A stretch of 64,000 bases of DNA, from NCBI GenBank assembly GCA_021783695.1, contig JAJXTO010000010.1, positions 25,134 to 89,133 of the forward strand, written 5' to 3'. The translations under genes were made by a program, and so were the position numbers. Positions 38,950 through 47,141 of the stretch are shown here, piece by piece (position 1 is the stretch's first letter; each line of letters begins with the position of its first letter). This DNA comes from Pseudomonadota bacterium. GTDB lineage: Bacteria; Pseudomonadota; Gammaproteobacteria; Burkholderiales; Burkholderiaceae_C. Under the pieces are notes generated by a model. It did no database searches and was not told where the DNA came from. It saw nothing but the letters and a program-made list of their open reading frames with translations.

Positions 38950-39799
38950 CAATGTAAGCATAATTCTACTGACTTATAATCGCAGCAATGCCTTAATGGC
39001 CGCATTATACGGACTCGCGCAGCAGGATACCATGCCCGACGAAGTTGTTATTACGGATGATGGGTCGAATGCAGAACATACACAAGCAGTCATGGCTGCC
39101 CTGAGTAGTCAACAATGGCCGTTCAAGCTGAAATACATATGGCATCCAGACATCGGCTTCACCGCCTCCGCAGCAAGAAATCAAGGAGTTCGTTACTCCA
39201 AAGGGAATTATCTAATTTTTCTTGATGGCGACTGTCTGCCGCGTAGTGATTTTGTATCTGAACACTTGCGCTTGAGAAGACAGGGCTGTTTTGTCAATGG
39301 CAGCCGCATTCTTCTCGACCACAGCATTACAGAAATCGCCATTCGCCACCCACAATTAATCGCCCATTCTTCTTTTTTTTGGATCAAACAACGCATCTCA
39401 GGGCGGATCAATAAATGGCTTCCGTTGATTGTGCACATGCCTGCCTTTCTGCGAATCGCATCGTCCTCGTTCAAATGGAAGGGCATCAGGAGTTGCAATT
39501 TCTCTCTTTGGAGATCTGATTTCGTCAAAATCAATGGTTTTGACGAATCTTTTTTTGGGTGGGGGCACGAAGACGCAGATTTTGTCTGGAGATTACAACG
39601 GGCAGGCATCAAACGGATCGACGGCTACTGGTCGACGGAGGTTTTTCACCTCTGGCACCGCGAAGCGAGTCGAGATCGCGAGTCGGCAAACGCTCGGCGT
39701 TTGGACAAACGCATGGCAAACCCGGCAGCGTCGTACAAGGCCGAAAAAGGGCTACTGGAAGGTGTCAGTCATGTGTCCGAAATACTGTTCTCCTCGTGA
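38942..39799 (+). CDS. Family 2 glycosyltransferase with galactosyltransferase-type C-terminus
   Basis: 285 residues. SIILLTYNRSNAL begins a GT-A domain with VVITDDGS and FLDGDCLP as donor- and metal-binding segments. FFGWGHEDADFVWRLQRAG is the glycosyltransferase family 7 C-terminal-type motif. It probably adds a sugar in the LPS core or O-antigen. ATG 38942 overlaps the preceding gene by 8 nt. It is the last gene of the AT-rich cassette. Confidence 0.8.
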   Translation: MISNVSIILLTYNRSNALMAALYGLAQQDTMPDEVVITDDGSNAEHTQAVMAALSSQQWPFKLKYIWHPDIGFTASAARNQGVRYSKGNYLIFLDGDCLPRSDFVSEHLRLRRQGCFVNGSRILLDHSITEIAIRHPQLIAHSSFFWIKQRISGRINKWLPLIVHMPAFLRIASSSFKWKGIRSCNFSLWRSDFVKINGFDESFFGWGHEDADFVWRLQRAGIKRIDGYWSTEVFHLWHREASRDRESANARRLDKRMANPAASYKAEKGLLEGVSHVSEILFSS

Positions 39800-39978
39800 C
39801 CATCCAGAACTAATTCCTCTCTGTCCACTCCATCTTGTTGCCGCAAAGTCTGATTTAATTGCGCATTGCAGCAAGATTTGCCAATTTTTACGACGGCATA
39901 GCCCTCGCCCTTCTTAGAATTCCATCGCTGTGTTCGCTCCAGCTTGGCTTCATCGGACACACATTCCATCAAACCCCC

Positions 39979-41295
39979 ATGCAGCGACGTCGATTTGTTC
40001 TAGGTTCCCTCTCCGCTCCGATCCTCCGCGGGGCGGCTGCATTTGTCGGAATCGCGGCGCTGGCTGACTCGGCGCAGGCGCAGTTCAAGGTGGATGTCTC
40101 GGGCATCGGCGCCACGCAGATTCCCGTGGGCGTCGGAGTCTTTCGGGATCCCAACAATTGTCCGCAACCGATTGCCGACATCGTGCGCGCCGATCTCACG
40201 CGCAGCGGTCTGTTTGCCGTCAGTAACCTCGGTGGGCAGACGCTCACCGAGCAGGGGCCGCCAAACTACGCCGCATGGCGCTCACAAAACCTGGAAGCTG
40301 TGGCTGGTGGCATTGTGGTGCAGGCGGCGGGCGTGCGCTGGCAGGTGCAGTTCCGTCTGTGGGACGCGGTCAAGCAGGCCGATCTGGGTGGGCTGGCGCT
40401 CACCGTGACGTCGGGCGATCTGCGGCTGGCGGCGCACAAGATCAGCGACTACATCTACCAGAAGCTCACTGGACAGCGCGGCGTGTTTGCCACGCGCATT
40501 GCTTACATCACCAAGACGGGGCCGCACAGCTTCTCTCTCAACATTGCAGACAGCGACGGCGCGAATCCGCAGTTCGCGCTGCGCAGCCGCGAGCCGCTGC
40601 TCTCCCCCGTGTGGTCGCCCAACGGGCAGGATCTGGCCTACGTCTCATTCGAGACCGGCAAGCCGGTGGTCTTCATGCAGGACGTGCGCAGCGGCGCGCG
40701 GCGCGCGGTGGCCAATTTCAAAGGGTCGAACAGCGCCCCGGCGTTCTCGCCCGACGGGGGCACGCTCGCGGTGGTGCTCACCCTCACCGGGCGCTCGCAG
40801 ATCTATCTGATGCCCAGCAAGGGTGGCACGCCCCGGCAGCTCATGCGCTCGTATTCCATCGACACCGAGCCGACTTTCGCGCCCGACGGCCAGAGCCTGT
40901 ATTTCGTCAGTGACCGCGATGGTGGGCCGCAGGTCTACAAGGCCGGGCTGGACGGCGGCGGCGTGCAGCGCATCACCTACAGCGGCGGCTACAACGTCAG
41001 CCCGGCCCTCAGTCCGGACGGCAAGACGCTGGCCTATATTTCGCAGCAGGGCAACAGCTACCAGCTGTGGTCGATCAACCTCGCCACCAACGCCACGCAA
41101 TTGCTCGATGACGGCAGCGACTGCGGCCACCCCAGTTTTGCCCCGAATGGTCAGATCGTGCTTTATTCTGCTGGCGGGCGTGGTGGTGAAGTGCTCAAGA
41201 CGGTCTCCATTGACGGTCGTGTGCGCTCCACCCTGTCGCAGGCCGGTGTGCAGGTGCGTGAGCCCAGTTGGGGGCCCTGGACGCCGGATCGTTGA
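39979..41295 (+). CDS. tolB: Tol-Pal system protein TolB
   Basis: 438 residues. TolB is a periplasmic two-domain protein: an N-terminal alpha/beta domain and a six-bladed WD-type propeller that binds Pal. Propeller repeats such as SPVWSPNGQDLAYVSFE, APAFSPDGGTLAV, EPTFAPDGQSLYFVSDRDG and SPALSPDGKTLAYIS are obvious. The export signal MQRRRFVLGSLSA ... ADSAQA contains a twin-arginine-like RRRFVL, unusual for TolB. ATG 39979 is chosen; an in-frame ATG 120 nt upstream would put the signal out of position. The gene is separated from tolQRA by 11 kb. Confidence 0.92.
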   Translation: MQRRRFVLGSLSAPILRGAAAFVGIAALADSAQAQFKVDVSGIGATQIPVGVGVFRDPNNCPQPIADIVRADLTRSGLFAVSNLGGQTLTEQGPPNYAAWRSQNLEAVAGGIVVQAAGVRWQVQFRLWDAVKQADLGGLALTVTSGDLRLAAHKISDYIYQKLTGQRGVFATRIAYITKTGPHSFSLNIADSDGANPQFALRSREPLLSPVWSPNGQDLAYVSFETGKPVVFMQDVRSGARRAVANFKGSNSAPAFSPDGGTLAVVLTLTGRSQIYLMPSKGGTPRQLMRSYSIDTEPTFAPDGQSLYFVSDRDGGPQVYKAGLDGGGVQRITYSGGYNVSPALSPDGKTLAYISQQGNSYQLWSINLATNATQLLDDGSDCGHPSFAPNGQIVLYSAGGRGGEVLKTVSIDGRVRSTLSQAGVQVREPSWGPWTPDR

Positions 41296-41365
41296 TCCAG
41301 CCATTTTTCTTTTCTTTCCCAACTTTTTCCTCTCACCCACCACCACGTTTCGATCGGAGAATCAC

Positions 41366-41914
41366 GTGAACATGCGCTCTACCCTGGTTTTCACCGCACT
41401 TGCCGCAGCCCTGGCTCTTGGTGGCTGCGCCTCGCCTGTCCCTGTCAAGCAGGCGCCTGTCGAGTCAAAGACGCCCACATCCGCTGAAGGCGGCACGGCG
41501 GGCGCCAATGCCAACGGCGCCGGGCAGAATCAGGTGGCTGCGGTGCAGGCGCCTGCCGAGACCAACGCCGGGCCCGGCCCCAACGTGCCCAAGAGCGTGT
41601 ATTTCGCGTTCAACAGCTACACCGTGGAGAGCCAGTACACCCCGGTGCTTAACGCCAATGCCACTTACCTGACCCAGCATCCGCAAGCGCATGTGCAGTT
41701 GCAGGGCAACACCGACGCGCGTGGCAGCCGTGAGTACAACCTGGCGCTGGGCCAGAAACGCGCCGACGCGGTGATGAAGGGAATGGAACTCCTTGGCGTC
41801 AAACCCTCGCAGATGGAAGCCATCAGCTACGGCAAGGAAAAGCCCAAGGCGCTCGGCAACACCGAGGCGGACTACGCCGAAAACCGTCGCGTTGACATCG
41901 TCTATCAACGATGA
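41366..41914 (+). CDS. pal: Peptidoglycan-associated lipoprotein Pal
   Basis: 182 residues with a lipoprotein signal ending LALGGC (Cys21). A Pro/Ala-rich tether leads to the OmpA-like domain (SVYFAFNSYTV ... GNTDARGSREYNLALGQKRADAVMKG ... NRRVDIVY), which binds peptidoglycan meso-diaminopimelate. GTG 41366 is chosen because GGAGA lies 5 nt before it; ATG 41372 is the alternative. The stop overlaps the cpoB start by 4 nt. Confidence 0.93.
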   Translation: MNMRSTLVFTALAAALALGGCASPVPVKQAPVESKTPTSAEGGTAGANANGAGQNQVAAVQAPAETNAGPGPNVPKSVYFAFNSYTVESQYTPVLNANATYLTQHPQAHVQLQGNTDARGSREYNLALGQKRADAVMKGMELLGVKPSQMEAISYGKEKPKALGNTEADYAENRRVDIVYQR

Positions 41915-42729
41915 CCAGCCCCCGCTCCCTTCTGCGGATCGTTGCGCCGCTGCGTCATGCGCAGCGGGCCCTGCCTGCGGCGCTTCTGGCCGTGGGTCTG
42001 GGCATCGGGCTGGCAGTGCCAGCCCATGCCGACATGTTTCCGGACAACGAGGCCCGGCGCGCCATTCTCGATCTGCGCAACCAGGTGGCGCAAAACCAGC
42101 AGGCCACGCAGTCTCAGCTCACGCAGCAGACGCAGCAGATCCAGCAGATCCGCAACTCCCTGCTCGATCTGTCCAACCAGATCGAGCAGATGCGCAGTGA
42201 AATGGCGCAGTTGCGCGGCAAGCAGGACGCCACCACGCAACAGCTCAACGATACCTTGAGCAAACTGCAAGCCAGCCAGCAACAGCTCACCCAGCGCCTC
42301 AAGCCGCTGGAGCCGGTGCAGGTGCAGATCAACGGCCAGCCGTACACGGTCCAGCCGGCCGAAAAGGCCGCATTCGATCAGGCGCTGGCCACCTTCCGCA
42401 ATGGCGACTTTGTCGGCAGCGCAGCGCAGTTGAAAGCCTTTCTCGGGCAATATCCCGCCAGTCCTTACGACGCCGACGCCCAGTATTGGCTGGCCAACGC
42501 CCAGTATGCGCAAAAGCAGTACAAGGACGCCATCGTCACCTTCCAGGGACTGATTCAGAGCAGCCCGAACAACCCACGTCTGCCTGAGGCCATGCTGGGC
42601 CTGGCGAACTGCCAGATCGAAGTGCGGCAGATCGCCGCTGCACGCAAGACACTGAACGATCTGGTGAAAACCTATCCGCAGTCGGAAGCCGCGCAGGCCG
42701 GCCGCGACCGTCTGGCCAAGTTGCGGTGA
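41911..42729 (+). CDS. cpoB: Cell division coordinator CpoB (YbgF)
   Basis: 272 residues with a signal peptide ([17 protein letters not shown]). An N-terminal Gln-rich coiled coil (about 50-135) forms the trimerisation region, and the C-terminal half is a TPR domain ([24 protein letters not shown] ... [26 protein letters not shown]). CpoB links Tol-Pal to PBP1B during division. The gene is coupled to pal (ATGA) and to queC, whose GTG start overlaps the cpoB stop. Confidence 0.93.
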   Translation: MTSPRSLLRIVAPLRHAQRALPAALLAVGLGIGLAVPAHADMFPDNEARRAILDLRNQVAQNQQATQSQLTQQTQQIQQIRNSLLDLSNQIEQMRSEMAQLRGKQDATTQQLNDTLSKLQASQQQLTQRLKPLEPVQVQINGQPYTVQPAEKAAFDQALATFRNGDFVGSAAQLKAFLGQYPASPYDADAQYWLANAQYAQKQYKDAIVTFQGLIQSSPNNPRLPEAMLGLANCQIEVRQIAAARKTLNDLVKTYPQSEAAQAGRDRLAKLR

Positions 42730-43427
42730 CGGCTGTCGCCACGCCGTCGGCTGTGGTGCTGCTTTCGGGCGGCATGGACTCGGCCACGGTGCTCGCCCTG
42801 GCGCGCGAGCAGGGGTTTCGCTGCTATGCGTTGTCGCTCGACTATGGCCAGCGCCACCGTTCCGAGTTGCACGCGGCGCGGCAAGTGGCGTCGGCGTTGG
42901 GCGCCGCGCGGCATGAGATCATTCGCCTCGATCTCAGCCAGTTTGGCGGATCGGCGCTGACTGACCACACGCTTGCTGTGCCCATGGCAGGCGCGCAGAT
43001 CGGCATTCCGCTCACCTACGTTCCGGCGCGCAATACCGTCATGCTGGCCCTCGCAATGAGCTGGGCCGAGACCCTGGACGCGCAGAACATTTTTTACGGT
43101 GCCAACGCGGTGGACTATTCCGGCTACCCGGACTGCCGCCCCGAGTACGTTGCCGCGTTTGAGCGCATGGCGAACCTGGCCACCAGGGCCGCAGTGGAAG
43201 GCCGCCCGACGCAGATTCATGCACCCATCATCGCCCTGAGCAAAGGCGACATCATCCGCACCGGCCTGCGCCTCGGCGTGGACTTCGCCATGACGGTGAG
43301 CTGCTATCAGGCCGACGACGCGGGCCGCGCTTGTGGCCGCTGCGACGCCTGCCGCATCCGCGCGCAAGGCTTCATCGACGCCGGCGTGCCCGACAGCACG
43401 CGCTACCAGCAGCCGTACGGCATCTGA
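42726..43427 (+). CDS. queC: 7-cyano-7-deazaguanine synthase QueC
   Basis: 233 residues. It converts 7-carboxy-7-deazaguanine to preQ0 with ATP and ammonia, on the way to queuosine. The PP-loop [11 protein letters not shown] lies at the N-terminus and the four zinc cysteines in [17 protein letters not shown] near residue 199. The GTG start overlaps the cpoB stop (GTGA), so the gene is translationally attached to the tolB-pal-cpoB cluster. A weak hairpin (GCAGCC/GGCTGC near 43449-43464) follows. Confidence 0.95.
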   Translation: MTAVATPSAVVLLSGGMDSATVLALAREQGFRCYALSLDYGQRHRSELHAARQVASALGAARHEIIRLDLSQFGGSALTDHTLAVPMAGAQIGIPLTYVPARNTVMLALAMSWAETLDAQNIFYGANAVDYSGYPDCRPEYVAAFERMANLATRAAVEGRPTQIHAPIIALSKGDIIRTGLRLGVDFAMTVSCYQADDAGRACGRCDACRIRAQGFIDAGVPDSTRYQQPYGI

Positions 43428-43534
43428 GCGTCGCCGAAATAAACCAACGCAGCCAATCGGCTGCACGCGCCGTGGAACAATAGGGCTTTGTTGTTGAGCC
43501 ACAGCGCACCGCCTTTCACCTCCCTTCCCGCTTC

Positions 43535-44650
43535 ATGTCGTCCCCATCCATTGCTGCCCTCCATGCCACTGTGCTGTGGGGCGCGTTCGCCCTGAGCGCG
43601 GTGTTTGGCGCCATCATGCAGCGCACGCGCTTTTGCACCATGGGCTCGGTGAGCGACATCGTCAACATGGGGTCGTGGACGCGCATGCGCATGTGGGTGC
43701 TGGCCATCGCCACGGCCACCATCGGCTTCAACCTGCTCGCCGCCAGCGGGCAGATCGACGCGGCGCAGACCATCTACACCACGTCCAGGGTGCTGTGGCT
43801 GTCCGCGCTGGTGGGCGGCGTGCTGTTCGGTTTTGGCATGGTGCTGGCCTCCGGCTGCGGCAGCAAGACGCTGGTGCGCATTGGCGAGGGCAATCTGAAG
43901 GCTGTGGTCGTGTTTGTGATGATTGCGGTGTTTGCCTACATCACCCTGCGCGGCATCACTGCCGAAGTCCGCGTGCACCTCATCGACAAAATCAGCCTGC
44001 AACTCGCCGGCCCGCAGGATCTGCCCGCCATCTTCGCCCATCTCACCGGCCTGCCGTTATCCAGCCTGCAACTCGCGTTCGGCATGGGCTTGGGGCTGCT
44101 GCTCGGCGGCTGGTCCTTGAGCGCACGCGAGTTTCGCACCGCCAACAACCTGCTGGCCGGATTCGGGCTGGGCGCCATCATCGTGGGCATCTGGTTCCTC
44201 TCGGGCAAACTGGGTTTTCTGGCAGAAGACCCGCAAACCCTGCAGGCCGCCTATGTCGGCACGCAGAACAACAAGATGGAGTCGCTGAGCTTCGTCGCCC
44301 CGCTGGCCTACACCCTGTTCTGGTTCATGATGTACAGCGATGCGAGCAATGTGCTGACCCTGGGCATCGTGTCAGTATTCGGCGTGATTGCCGGGTCGGC
44401 TGCCATGGCGCTGCTGAGCCGCCAGTTCCGCTGGGAAGGCTTTCGCGGCACCGAGGATACCGCCAACCATCTGGTCGGCGGCGCACTGATGGGCATCGGC
44501 GGCGTCACCGCGCTGGGTTGCACCATCGGCCAGGGCATGAGTGGCGTCTCCACCCTGTCGATCACCAGTTGGATCGCGTTCCTGTCCATCGTCGGCGGCG
44601 CCGTGCTGGGGGTGAAGTATCAGGCCTGGCGCGTGGAGCGCATGTCCTGA
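43535..44650 (+). CDS. YeeE/YedE family transporter, TsuA-like
   Basis: 371 residues with many membrane spans. The family includes TsuA, which imports thiosulfate. The three characteristic Cys-containing stretches are present: TRFCTMGSV near residue 34, ASGCGSKTLV near residue 109 and ALGCTIGQGMSG near residue 329. These match the three conserved cysteines of the thiosulfate pathway in known members. It is coupled to tcdA (ATGA). The actual sulfur species moved is not determined. Confidence 0.8.
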   Translation: MSSPSIAALHATVLWGAFALSAVFGAIMQRTRFCTMGSVSDIVNMGSWTRMRMWVLAIATATIGFNLLAASGQIDAAQTIYTTSRVLWLSALVGGVLFGFGMVLASGCGSKTLVRIGEGNLKAVVVFVMIAVFAYITLRGITAEVRVHLIDKISLQLAGPQDLPAIFAHLTGLPLSSLQLAFGMGLGLLLGGWSLSAREFRTANNLLAGFGLGAIIVGIWFLSGKLGFLAEDPQTLQAAYVGTQNNKMESLSFVAPLAYTLFWFMMYSDASNVLTLGIVSVFGVIAGSAAMALLSRQFRWEGFRGTEDTANHLVGGALMGIGGVTALGCTIGQGMSGVSTLSITSWIAFLSIVGGAVLGVKYQAWRVERMS

Positions 44651-45450
44651 TGTCAGTCAGCCTGATGCCGCCACCACGCACCCCGCAGGCGCAAACTGCC
44701 GACCGACGTTTCAGTGGGCTTGCGCGGCTATATGGCGAGCAAGGCGCGCAGCGCATCGCACAGGCGCATGCGGTGATCGTCGGCCTCGGCGGCGTGGGTT
44801 CCTGGGCTGCAGAAGCGCTGGCCCGCTGCGGCGTGGGCCGCCTCACCCTGATCGATCTCGACCATGTGGCGCAGTCCAACATCAACCGCCAGATCCAGGC
44901 GCTGGACAACACACTGGGCATGTCCAAGGTGCTCGCGCTGCAGGAACGCTTTGCGCAGATCAATCCGGAGTGCGGAGTCGTGTGCATCGAAGACTTTGTC
45001 GAGGCTGACAACGCCGCGGCGTTGATCCCGGCAGACGCCCAACTGGTGCTCGACTGCTGCGATCAGGTCCGCGCCAAGGCTGCCATCGCTGCACTCTGTC
45101 TGAATCGCAGCCAGCCCCTCTTCATGGCTGGTGCTGCCGGCGGCAAACGCCATGCGGATGCGCTGCAGTGCGCTGACCTGGCCGACGTCACCCACGACCC
45201 GCTGCTGGCCAATGTGCGCTATCAGTTGCGCCGCCAGCATGGTGCGCCACGCACCGGCCGCATCGGCGTGCTCTGCGCGTTCAGCAGAGAAGTCATCGTC
45301 CGCCCCGAAAGCCCGTCCTGCGACCCTCTCGTCAGCCAAAGCAAACAAACGGACAACAGCTTGAACTGCGCTGGCTTCGGCTCCAGCGTGATGGTGACCG
45401 CTTCGATGGGCATGATGTTGGCGGCGCGGGCGATTGACACCGTGCTATGA
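44650..45450 (+). CDS. tcdA: tRNA threonylcarbamoyladenosine dehydratase TcdA
   Basis: 266 residues, E1-like fold (E. coli 268). TcdA converts t6A37 to cyclic ct6A37 in tRNAs reading ANN codons. The ATP-binding GLGGVGSWAAEALARCGVGR and LIDLDHVAQSNINRQ are clear, and the late cysteine in SLNCAGFGSSV and the CCDQVRAK motif match the family. The start at 44650 overlaps the YeeE stop; 21 nt after its stop begins tRNA-Lys(TTT), one of the tRNAs it modifies. Confidence 0.92.
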   Translation: MSVSLMPPPRTPQAQTADRRFSGLARLYGEQGAQRIAQAHAVIVGLGGVGSWAAEALARCGVGRLTLIDLDHVAQSNINRQIQALDNTLGMSKVLALQERFAQINPECGVVCIEDFVEADNAAALIPADAQLVLDCCDQVRAKAAIAALCLNRSQPLFMAGAAGGKRHADALQCADLADVTHDPLLANVRYQLRRQHGAPRTGRIGVLCAFSREVIVRPESPSCDPLVSQSKQTDNSLNCAGFGSSVMVTASMGMMLAARAIDTVL

Positions 45451-45463
45451 TTACGGGCTTGAT
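45434..45463 (+). promoter_or_regulatory. Possible tRNA-Lys promoter inside the end of tcdA
   Basis: A perfect TTGACA (45434-45439) within the last codons of tcdA is followed after 18 nt by CTTGAT (45458-45463), a weak -10. The first tRNA starts at 45472. The tRNAs may instead be cotranscribed with tcdA. Confidence 0.35.
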
Positions 45464-45471
45464 TTCAAGTG

Positions 45472-45547
45472 GGGTCGTTAGCTCAGTCGGTAGAGCAGCG
45501 GACTTTTAATCCGTTGGTCGCGTGTTCGAGTCACGCACGACCCACCA
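45472..45547 (+). tRNA. tRNA-Lys (anticodon TTT)
   Basis: A full cloverleaf. The acceptor stem GGGTCGT (45472-45478) pairs with ACGACCC (45537-45543), followed by discriminator A and an encoded CCA. The anticodon loop CTTTTAA gives anticodon TTT at 45505-45507. The T-loop is GTTCGAG. It is 21 nt downstream of tcdA. Confidence 0.95.
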
Positions 45548-45575
45548 CCCCAGCGCTGTGAACATTGAATGCACA

Positions 45576-45651
45576 GGGTTGTTAGCTCAGTTGGTAGAGC
45601 AGCGGACTCTTAATCCGTAGGTCGACAGTTCGAGCCTGTCACAACCCACCA
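45576..45651 (+). tRNA. tRNA-Lys (anticodon CTT); integration target
   Basis: The acceptor stem GGGTTGT (45576-45582) pairs with ACAACCC (45641-45647); discriminator A and CCA follow. The loop CTCTTAA gives anticodon CTT at 45609-45611. The 3' terminal bases with the next 9 nt (45647-45660) are repeated at 47825-47838, which marks this gene as the attachment site of the adjacent integrated element. The tRNA itself is intact. Confidence 0.95.
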
Positions 45652-45660
45652 AATAAATCA
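45647..45660. repeat. Left attachment repeat (attL-type) overlapping tRNA-Lys(CTT) 3' end
   Basis: CACCAAATAAATCA covers the last five bases of the tRNA and nine bases beyond. It is identical to 47825-47838. Tyrosine recombinases often use such tRNA 3' ends. Confidence 0.7.
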
Positions 45661-45667
45661 TGTACTT

Positions 45668-45694
45668 AGCCAACTTTCGCCGGTTGGCTTTTTG
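45668..45694 (+). terminator. Rho-independent terminator after the tRNA-Lys pair
   Basis: AGCCAAC (45668-45674) pairs with GTTGGCT (45683-45689) and a run of five T follows. It lies 16 nt after the CCA end and just inside the left repeat. Confidence 0.8.
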
Positions 45695-45986
45695 CTTTCT
45701 GGGACACTGGCGGGGCACTCAGGGGCAAAAACAAGCAACACACCGCAGCACAAAGGCCGGGAAGGTGCAGACCTGATCCCGGCATTTTTTCGCCCGTCAC
45801 TGCCCCGTCAGTGCCCCATTTTTCCGAGTGACTGCCCCATAAGTGCCCCATTGGAAAAGTGAGCGATTGCATGTCATTGTTTTTATTGTGATTTATTTAT
45901 CAGAACAACGGATAGCTTATTAGGTGTTGCCTTTTTTCGCCCCTCTTTTTGTACGCTGTGAACCACGGCAACACAAGGCGGCAATC
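45695..45986. other. Non-coding left end of the element with iterated AGTGCCCC sites
   Basis: No gene is visible. GGGGCACT at 45712-45719 is an inverted copy of AGTGCCCC, which recurs at 45810-45817 and 45842-45849; ACTGCCCC occurs at 45799-45806 and 45831-45838. The AT-rich stretch 45870-45945 precedes the integrase and probably holds its promoter. The layout resembles integrase arm-binding sites. Confidence 0.5.
45799..45862 (+). repeat. Two 32-bp direct repeats, each with two 11-bp-spaced octamers
   Basis: Each unit has ACTGCCCC, then AGTGCCCCATT starting 11 bp later. The unit period is exactly 32 bp (45799 to 45831, 45810 to 45842), close to three helical turns, so protein bound at each would lie on the same DNA face. 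Confidence 0.6.
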
Positions 45987-46033
45987 ATGGCGAGCATCGA
46001 GAAGCGGGAAACGATCAGGGCGTCACATACCGG

Positions 46034-47038
46034 GTGAAAGTTCGGCTGAAGGGGCACCCGGCGCAGACGGCAACATTCGAGCGATTGACAGACGCTCGCC
46101 GATGGGCGCAGCAAACCGAGGCCGCAATACGCGTGGGCAGACACTTCGCTGGCAGCGAAGCCAAGCGCACCACACCGGCCGAAGCGATCGACCGCTTCAA
46201 GCGCGAAAAGCTGCCCAGCCTGAACGGGCAAGCCGACCGTCTGCGCTATCTCGACTTCTGGGCGCAAGAGCTTGGGGAATACGCGCTCTCAGATGTGGCC
46301 CCGAAGCGCATCAACGAGGCCATGCACAAGCTGGCATCGACGCCCAGCGAGCGCACACACAAGCCGCGCAGTGCGGCAACCCTAGGCCAGTATCGTCAGG
46401 CGCTCAGTGGCGTGCTGGCGCTGTGTGAACGGGAATGGGAACTGATCGAAGCATCCCCCATGAAGCGCGTCAGCAAGCCGAAGTTACCGGGTGGACGTGT
46501 TCGCTATCTCAGCGACACCGAGCGGGAGAAGCTGTTGGCCGCGTGCAAGGCATCGACCAGTGCCGATCTTCACCCCGCCGTGATCCTGGCGCTGACCACC
46601 GGCGCACGTCAGGCCGAAATCATGGGCGCGACGTGGGCGCAGGTTGATCTGCACCGCCGCGTGCTGATTCTTGAGACCACCAAGAACGGCGAACGGCGCG
46701 CACTACCCCTAGCAGCGCCAGCCATTGCCGTGCTGCAAGCGCGTGTGCGCCGGATCGACACCGATCTGATCTTTCCCGGAAAGAACCCGCAGCAGCCGAT
46801 TAATTTGCGTAAGCCGTGGGAAACCGCCTTGCAGCGTGCAGGCATCAAGGATTTTCATTGGCATGACCTGCGGCACACGGCGGCAAGTTATCTCGCCATG
46901 AGCGGCGCGAGCCTGGCCGAAATCGCGGAGATTCTCGGACACAAGACGCTGGCGATGGTGAAGCGATACAGCCACCTGAGCCATGACCATGTGGCATCGG
47001 TTGCCGACCGCATGGCTGCGAAATACTTTCAGGGGTGA
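46034..47038 (+). CDS. Tyrosine recombinase (phage-type integrase), probably missing its native N-terminus
   Basis: 334 residues from a GTG. An N-terminal arm-type domain and SAM-like core-binding domain lead to the catalytic domain with R near residue 190 (TTGARQAEIMGATW), HDLRH near 277 and the YSHLS tyrosine near 311, so all catalytic residues appear intact. A better start, ATG 45987 with AAGGCGG before it, encodes MASIEKR but is out of frame by one base, while the expected continuation GNDQGVTYRV is in the frame of this CDS. A one-base deletion near 46006-46009 is likely. The codon use differs little from the host. Confidence 0.85.
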   Translation: MKVRLKGHPAQTATFERLTDARRWAQQTEAAIRVGRHFAGSEAKRTTPAEAIDRFKREKLPSLNGQADRLRYLDFWAQELGEYALSDVAPKRINEAMHKLASTPSERTHKPRSAATLGQYRQALSGVLALCEREWELIEASPMKRVSKPKLPGGRVRYLSDTEREKLLAACKASTSADLHPAVILALTTGARQAEIMGATWAQVDLHRRVLILETTKNGERRALPLAAPAIAVLQARVRRIDTDLIFPGKNPQQPINLRKPWETALQRAGIKDFHWHDLRHTAASYLAMSGASLAEIAEILGHKTLAMVKRYSHLSHDHVASVADRMAAKYFQG

Positions 47039-47084
47039 ATACCTTCAGCACCTTGATGGCATGACTGCATCCGATTCAGGCATC

Positions 47085-47121
47085 TTGCCATAAGACCATA
47101 AAAAGACTATATTAAGTCTTT
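47085..47121 (+). promoter_or_regulatory. Promoter and palindromic operator of the toxin-antitoxin pair
   Basis: TTGCCA (47085-47090), a 17-nt spacer and TATATT (47108-47113) form a good sigma70 promoter. An inverted repeat AAAGACT (47102-47108) with AGTCTTT (47115-47121) lies across the -10. Phd-type antitoxins repress such promoters, so this is the likely autoregulatory operator. Confidence 0.7.
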
Positions 47122-47141
47122 ATTGAGCCCGGGGCATAGCC

